From Fusobacterium sp. (GTDB lineage Bacteria > Fusobacteriota > Fusobacteriia > Fusobacteriales > Fusobacteriaceae), in the NCBI GenBank assembly GCA_020024855.1, contig JAHHTB010000001.1:1-54493 (forward strand): a stretch of DNA of 54,493 bases, read 5' to 3'. Below the pieces are notes generated by a model. That model saw nothing but the letters and a program-made list of their open reading frames with translations. It was not told where the DNA came from and searched no databases. The translations under genes and the position numbers were made by a program. Shown here one piece after another: positions 50,777-54,493 of the stretch (the first letter of the stretch is position 1; each line of letters starts with the position of its first letter).

Positions 50777-51604
50777 ATGGATAAAATTATTATTGAAAAT
50801 CTTGAAATTATTGCAGAACATGGTGTTTTTAAAGAGGAAAAATTTCTTGGACAAAAATTTATAATCTCAATAGAAATGTTAACTGATACTAGAGAAGCTG
50901 GAAAAACTGAAAATCTTGAGGCTTCCACTCACTATGGTTTTGTTGCTGATGATATTGAAAAACTTTTTACAAGTAAGTCTTTTGATTTAATTGAAACTTG
51001 TGCAGAAAAAATTGCTGAGATGATACTTACAAAATATCATCTTATTTCTGAAGTGAAAGTTACAGTAAAAAAGCCTTGGGCACCTATAAGAAAACATTTT
51101 GATTTTGTAGCTGTTGAAATTACTAGAAAATGGCATATAGCTTATCTTTCTCTTGGAAGTAATATAGGAGATAAGAAAAAAAATCTACTTGAAGCCATAG
51201 AAAAAATTGATAATCTTGAAAATACAAAAGTAACCTCTAAAAGTGCTATTCTTGAAACAGAACCTTTTGGATACACTGAACAAGATTGGTTTTTAAATGC
51301 TTGTATTGAGATTAAAACTCTTTTCACTCCTCAAGAACTTCTTGAAAAACTTCTTTCAATAGAACTTGAAATGGGTAGAAAAAGAATAATAAAATGGGGA
51401 CCTAGAATAATAGACCTTGATATTTTATTCTTTGACGATAAAATTATACAAGATAAAAATCTTTGTGTTCCACATCCATGGATTTGTGAGAGAATGTTTG
51501 TTCTTGAGCCTCTTTGTGAGATAGCTCCAAATTTAGTTCACCCTCTTGAAAGAAAACCTATCGCTACTTTAAAAAGAATACTTGAAAAAGAACTTGGAAA
51601 ATAA
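50777..51604 (+). CDS. folBK: Dihydroneopterin aldolase / HPPK bifunctional protein
   Basis: Fused FolB (residues ~1-117) and FolK (~120-275). The aldolase part has NLEIIAEHGVFKEEKFLGQKF with the conserved E-H-G-x2-x-E-k pattern, and VKVTVKKPWAPI. The kinase part starts YLSLGSNIGDKKKNLLEAI, followed by LETEPFGYTEQDWFLNACIEI and GPRIIDLDILFFDD with the Mg2+ aspartates. It thus carries two successive steps of folate synthesis on one chain. The fusion is seen in other anaerobes; no pABA genes are nearby. Confidence 0.93.
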   Translation: MDKIIIENLEIIAEHGVFKEEKFLGQKFIISIEMLTDTREAGKTENLEASTHYGFVADDIEKLFTSKSFDLIETCAEKIAEMILTKYHLISEVKVTVKKPWAPIRKHFDFVAVEITRKWHIAYLSLGSNIGDKKKNLLEAIEKIDNLENTKVTSKSAILETEPFGYTEQDWFLNACIEIKTLFTPQELLEKLLSIELEMGRKRIIKWGPRIIDLDILFFDDKIIQDKNLCVPHPWICERMFVLEPLCEIAPNLVHPLERKPIATLKRILEKELGK

Positions 51605-51648
51605 TTTTATATGTATATAAGCAATAATATTTTTGAAAGGAGAAAAAA

Positions 51649-52488
51649 ATGATACTTCATTTACAAAATAAAACCATTGAACTTGGAAAAAGAACTCTTA
51701 TCATGGGAATCTTAAATGTTACAACTGATTCTTTTTCTGATGGTGGTGATTACACTGATATTGATTTAGCAGTTGAAAGAGCAAAAGAGATGGTTAAAGA
51801 GGGAGCTGACATCATAGATGTTGGTGGAATGTCCACAAGACCTGGACATGAAGAAATCTCTATTGAACTTGAACTAAAAAGAGTTATCCCAGTTATTAAA
51901 AGAATTTCTAAAGAGGTTGATACAATTATCTCAATTGATACATATAGATATGAGGTTGCTGAAGAAGCTATAAAAAATGGAGCTCATATAATAAATGATA
52001 TATGGGGACTTCAATATGATAATGGAGAGATGGCAAAAATTGCATCAAAATACAATACTGTTGTTATTGCTATGCATAATCAAAATGGAACTGAATATAA
52101 AGAAGATATTATGCTTTCCATGAGAAAATTTTTTAATAAAACTTTTGATATTGCTGAAAAAAATGGGCTTTCAAAAGATAAAATTATAATTGATCCAGGA
52201 ATTGGTTTTGGAAAGGATATTAAATTAAATCTTGAAGTTTTACATAGAATGAATGAAATTCGTGATATTGGACCTATTCTTCTTGGTGCTTCAAGAAAAA
52301 GATTTATAGGAACATTACTTAATAATCTTCCACCAAAAGAGAGAGCTGAGGGAACAATTGCAACTACCATTGCTGGAATTGAAAGAGGAGCAGATATTGT
52401 AAGAGTACATGATGTTCTTCAAAATAAAAGAGCCATTCTTGTAGCTGATGCAATTATTAGAGGATATAAAGATAAAAAAAGCCTGTGA
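51649..52488 (+). CDS. folP: Dihydropteroate synthase
   Basis: Joins HPPK's product with pABA; sulfonamide target. TIM-barrel motifs: MGILNVTTDSFSDGGDY (pterin and pyrophosphate loop), DVGGMSTRPGHEEI, DTYRYEVAEEA, IDPGIGFGKD and LLGASRKRFIG. 279 residues. The residues of the pABA loop look wild-type. The stop codon lies inside the terminator stem. Last gene of the folate unit. Confidence 0.96.
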   Translation: MILHLQNKTIELGKRTLIMGILNVTTDSFSDGGDYTDIDLAVERAKEMVKEGADIIDVGGMSTRPGHEEISIELELKRVIPVIKRISKEVDTIISIDTYRYEVAEEAIKNGAHIINDIWGLQYDNGEMAKIASKYNTVVIAMHNQNGTEYKEDIMLSMRKFFNKTFDIAEKNGLSKDKIIIDPGIGFGKDIKLNLEVLHRMNEIRDIGPILLGASRKRFIGTLLNNLPPKERAEGTIATTIAGIERGADIVRVHDVLQNKRAILVADAIIRGYKDKKSL

Positions 52489-52505
52489 TTTTTTCACAGG
52501 CTTTT
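52474..52505. terminator. Bidirectional terminator between folP and hbd
   Basis: AAAAGCCTGTGA (52477-52488) pairs with TCACAGGCTTTT (52494-52505) around T5. T-runs follow on both strands (T4 on plus; T7 on minus), so it serves folP and the converging hbd. Confidence 0.88.
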
Positions 52506-52547
52506 AATTTTAAGTCTATTTTTGATATTCAATTTTCAAACTTATTC

Positions 52548-53387
52548 TTATTTAGAATAATCGTAGAATCCTTTACCAGTTTTTTGACCTAATTTTCCTC
52601 CTCTAACCATTTTTCTTAATAATGGATGAGGTCTGTATTTAGTGTCTCCCATTTCAGCATATAAAACTTCCATGATAGCAAGACAAACGTCTAATCCTAT
52701 TAAGTCTCCTAATGCTAAAGGTCCCATTGGGTGGTTTGCTCCAAGTTTCATTGCAGCATCGATTCCTTCAACTGATGCAACACCGTCAGCATAAATTCCA
52801 ACAGCTTCGTTGATCATAGGAATTAATACTCTGTTTACTACGAATCCAGCAGCTTCTTCAACTTGAACTGGAACTTTTCCTATTTCTTCAGATATAGTTT
52901 TGATTTTTTCAACCATTTCAGCTGGAGTATTTAAACCAGCGATAACTTCTACAAGTTTCATAACTGGAGCTGGGTTAAAGAAGTGCATTCCAATAACTGG
53001 TCTATCTAGTCCTGCACCAATTTCAGTTATTGAAAGTGATGAAGTGTTTGTAGCAAACATTGCTTCAGGTTTACAAATTTGTTGTAATTCTTTAAATGTT
53101 TGTTTTTTAATTTCCATATTTTCTATAGCAGCTTCTATTATTAAATCACAGTCTCCACAAATTTCTTTAGTTCCTGTAGTGATTTTCGCTAATATTTCAT
53201 CAGCAGCAGCTTGTTCCATTTTTCCTTTAGCTATTCTTTTTTCAAATCCTTTAGCTATTTTAGCTTTTCCATTTGCTGCAAATTGCTCATTGATGTCACA
53301 TAAACATACTTCGTATCCAGCTGTTTGTGCAAATGCTTGTGCAATTCCTGATCCCATTGTTCCTGCTCCGATAATACCTACTTTCAT
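52548..53387 (-). CDS. hbd: 3-hydroxybutyryl-CoA dehydrogenase
   Basis: NAD(P)H-dependent step of butyrate synthesis: acetoacetyl-CoA to 3-hydroxybutyryl-CoA. Rossmann motif GIIGAGTMGSGIAQAFAQ, catalytic His in MHFFNPAPVMKLVEV, then the C-terminal dimer domain (AGFVVNRVLIPMINEAV, GANHPMGPLALGDLIGLD). AGGAGG overlaps the first of two ATG codons; the second, at 53387, has a 7-nt spacer and is my start, giving 279 residues. It follows crt by 72 nt, probably in one operon. Confidence 0.94.
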   Translation of the reverse strand: MKVGIIGAGTMGSGIAQAFAQTAGYEVCLCDINEQFAANGKAKIAKGFEKRIAKGKMEQAAADEILAKITTGTKEICGDCDLIIEAAIENMEIKKQTFKELQQICKPEAMFATNTSSLSITEIGAGLDRPVIGMHFFNPAPVMKLVEVIAGLNTPAEMVEKIKTISEEIGKVPVQVEEAAGFVVNRVLIPMINEAVGIYADGVASVEGIDAAMKLGANHPMGPLALGDLIGLDVCLAIMEVLYAEMGDTKYRPHPLLRKMVRGGKLGQKTGKGFYDYSK

Positions 53388-53459
53388 TTTCATTCCTCCT
53401 GAAATTTTTAATTATTAATTATCTTTAAAACTCTATCATTATTTATAATTATCATTTTA

Positions 53460-54236
53460 TTATCTATTTTTAAATCCTTCTACTTTTCTTTTTTCTAAGA
53501 AAGCTCCCATTCCTTCTCTTTGGTCTTCTGTCTCAAAACAGCTTCCAAATAATTTTTCTTCAATAACTATTGCTTCATCCATTGGAGCATCTAGTCCATC
53601 ATTTATAGCTTTTTTACATGCTCTAACTGCGATAGGAGCATTTTTAGCTATTTTTCCTGCTAATTTTTTAGCAGCTGGAAGTAATTCTTCTTGAGTATAA
53701 ACTGCATTTACAAGCCCTAATGCTTTAGCTTCATCAGCTTTTACATTAGTACAAGCATAAATCATTTCTTTAGCTTTACCAGCACCAATTAATCTAGCAA
53801 GTCTTTGAGTTCCTCCAAATCCTGGTGTAATTCCTAAACCTACTTCTGGTTGTCCAAAAAGAGCATTGTCAGAACATATTCTTATATCACAACTCATAGC
53901 TATCTCGCATCCTCCACCAAGAGCAAATCCGTTTACAGCAGCTATAACTGGGATAGGGAATGTTTCTAATTTTCTGAATACATCATTTCCTTTCTTTCCG
54001 AAAGCCTCTCCTTCAGCTTTAGTTAATGTACTCATTTCTGCAATATCTGCCCCTGCAACAAATGATTTTTCTCCAGCACCTGTTAAAATAAGAGCTCTAG
54101 TTGTTTCTAAATCAATTGCATCTAAACAAGAATTTAATTCATCAAGAACTCCACTATTAAGAGCATTAAGTGCTTTTGGTCTATTGATAGTTATTACTCC
54201 TACAAATCCTTCTTGTTCATATGTTATAAAATCCAT
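53460..54236 (-). CDS. crt: Crotonase (3-hydroxybutyryl-CoA dehydratase / enoyl-CoA hydratase)
   Basis: Dehydrates 3-hydroxybutyryl-CoA to crotonyl-CoA in butyrate fermentation, just after Hbd in the pathway. Oxyanion-hole motif SFVAGADIAEM, and the two catalytic Glu positions around NGFALGGGCEIAMSCDIRI (E near 114) and QPEVGLGITPGFGGTQRLARLIG (E near 134). Open frame extends to 54293, but ATG 54236, after AAAGGAGG, is the start; 258 residues. Promoter lies at 54347-54375. Other butyrate genes (thl, bcd, etfAB) are not in the window. Confidence 0.92.
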   Translation of the reverse strand: MDFITYEQEGFVGVITINRPKALNALNSGVLDELNSCLDAIDLETTRALILTGAGEKSFVAGADIAEMSTLTKAEGEAFGKKGNDVFRKLETFPIPVIAAVNGFALGGGCEIAMSCDIRICSDNALFGQPEVGLGITPGFGGTQRLARLIGAGKAKEMIYACTNVKADEAKALGLVNAVYTQEELLPAAKKLAGKIAKNAPIAVRACKKAINDGLDAPMDEAIVIEEKLFGSCFETEDQREGMGAFLEKRKVEGFKNR

Positions 54237-54346
54237 AATAACCTCCTTTTGAGATACTATGAAAAAGCTATTTCTCTCATTCCTGCCTCTCATAGTTATT
54301 TTTATTTAAAAAAACTTTTAACATACTCTAATATACTCATAATATA

Positions 54347-54375
54347 GTTATACTTTTATAAATCAATTAAGTCAA
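54347..54375 (-). promoter_or_regulatory. Promoter of crt-hbd
   Basis: TTGACT (54375-54370) and TATAAC (54352-54347) with a 17-nt spacer on the minus strand. The predicted leader of about 100 nt contains a 7-codon ORF (MREIAFS) without a clear role. Confidence 0.7.
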
Positions 54376-54400
54376 GCATTTACTTTTTTTTTAAAAATTA

Positions 54401-54432
54401 TGATTAATGATTAATCTCTTTATGATTAATCA
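54401..54432. repeat. TGATTAA repeat cluster upstream of the crt promoter
   Basis: TGATTAA starts at 54401, 54408 and 54423; the last copy is part of the perfect palindrome TGATTAATCA (54423-54432). The cluster lies just upstream of the -35, a usual position for a regulator-binding site. The regulator is unknown. Confidence 0.45.
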
Positions 54433-54493
54433 TTGTTATTTTATAAAAATTTTTTTATTTAAAGGTTTCTTATTCTTTACCTCTGTTTTCATT

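Noticed and set aside
13..54293. Many long open frames opposite or inside known genes
   Set aside because: They lie wholly within recognised coding regions, lack ribosome-binding sites and encode low-complexity proteins; treated as shadows.
1..54493. Insertion sequences, prophage or CRISPR array
   Set aside because: No transposase, integrase, phage structural gene or regularly spaced repeat array was found in the window.

Overview
The window reads as low-GC chromosomal DNA of a Fusobacterium-type anaerobe. The evidence is the extreme A+T content, an rnfCDGEAB ion-pump operon, crotonase and 3-hydroxybutyryl-CoA dehydrogenase of butyrate metabolism, a [4Fe-4S] serine dehydratase, a clostridial-type HutP protein, and a full S10-spc ribosomal cluster ending at secY. 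The species cannot be fixed from the sequence alone. There are no insertion sequences, phages, CRISPR arrays or rRNA. One tRNA is present (Gln, anticodon TTG).

Layout. 1-3.6 kb (minus): a D,D-carboxypeptidase, the iscS-iscU Fe-S assembly pair with its own promoter and terminator, and endonuclease III. 3.7-5.8 kb (minus): tyrS followed by a GNAT acetyltransferase, behind an attenuator-like leader. 5.8-16.6 kb (minus): rpsJ to secY, 22 genes, with a strong promoter before rpsJ, a terminator after secY and a structured 170-nt gap between rpsJ and rplC. 16.9-21.9 kb: the Rnf complex. 22-23.9 kb: pth and sdaA. 24-35.2 kb: one long minus-strand series, yaaA-recF-dciA-like-gyrB-gyrA-Usp-like-phosphodiesterase-pheS-pheT. 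35.5-38.1 kb (plus): a small winged-helix protein, a HutP homologue and a CNNM/CorC-type membrane protein. 38.1-44.2 kb: an iron-sulfur-flavoprotein-like protein, a pyridoxine kinase, a MocR/PdxR-type regulator, an NhaC-type antiporter and a MATE exporter. 44.4-49.9 kb: tRNA-Gln and the operon mfd-mazG-rqcP-ispE-spoVG. 50.2-52.5 kb (plus): folate genes folE-folBK-folP. 52.5-54.3 kb (minus): crt-hbd.

Most notable observation. The 366-nt gap upstream of tyrS holds, in order, a good promoter, a 17-codon ORF with an ideal Shine-Dalgarno and three consecutive Tyr codons (MITLNNIFLTASYYYCI), and a terminator. Segments in this leader can form either a long 1:2 helix that permits the terminator or a 2:3 helix that would block it. 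This is the layout of trp-type ribosome-mediated attenuation, here apparently sensing Tyr-tRNA for the tyrosyl-tRNA synthetase. I found no T-box consensus.

Other points for a second look: a three-way-junction leader with its own promoter before rplC; repeated palindromes beside the winged-helix gene; four ATNACAC motifs between the PdxR-like regulator and the antiporter; a DciA-like protein with a zinc ribbon; and TGATTAA repeats upstream of the crt promoter. Non-ATG starts backed by strong Shine-Dalgarno sequences are frequent. Where the longest open frame begins too early, I moved the start and say why.
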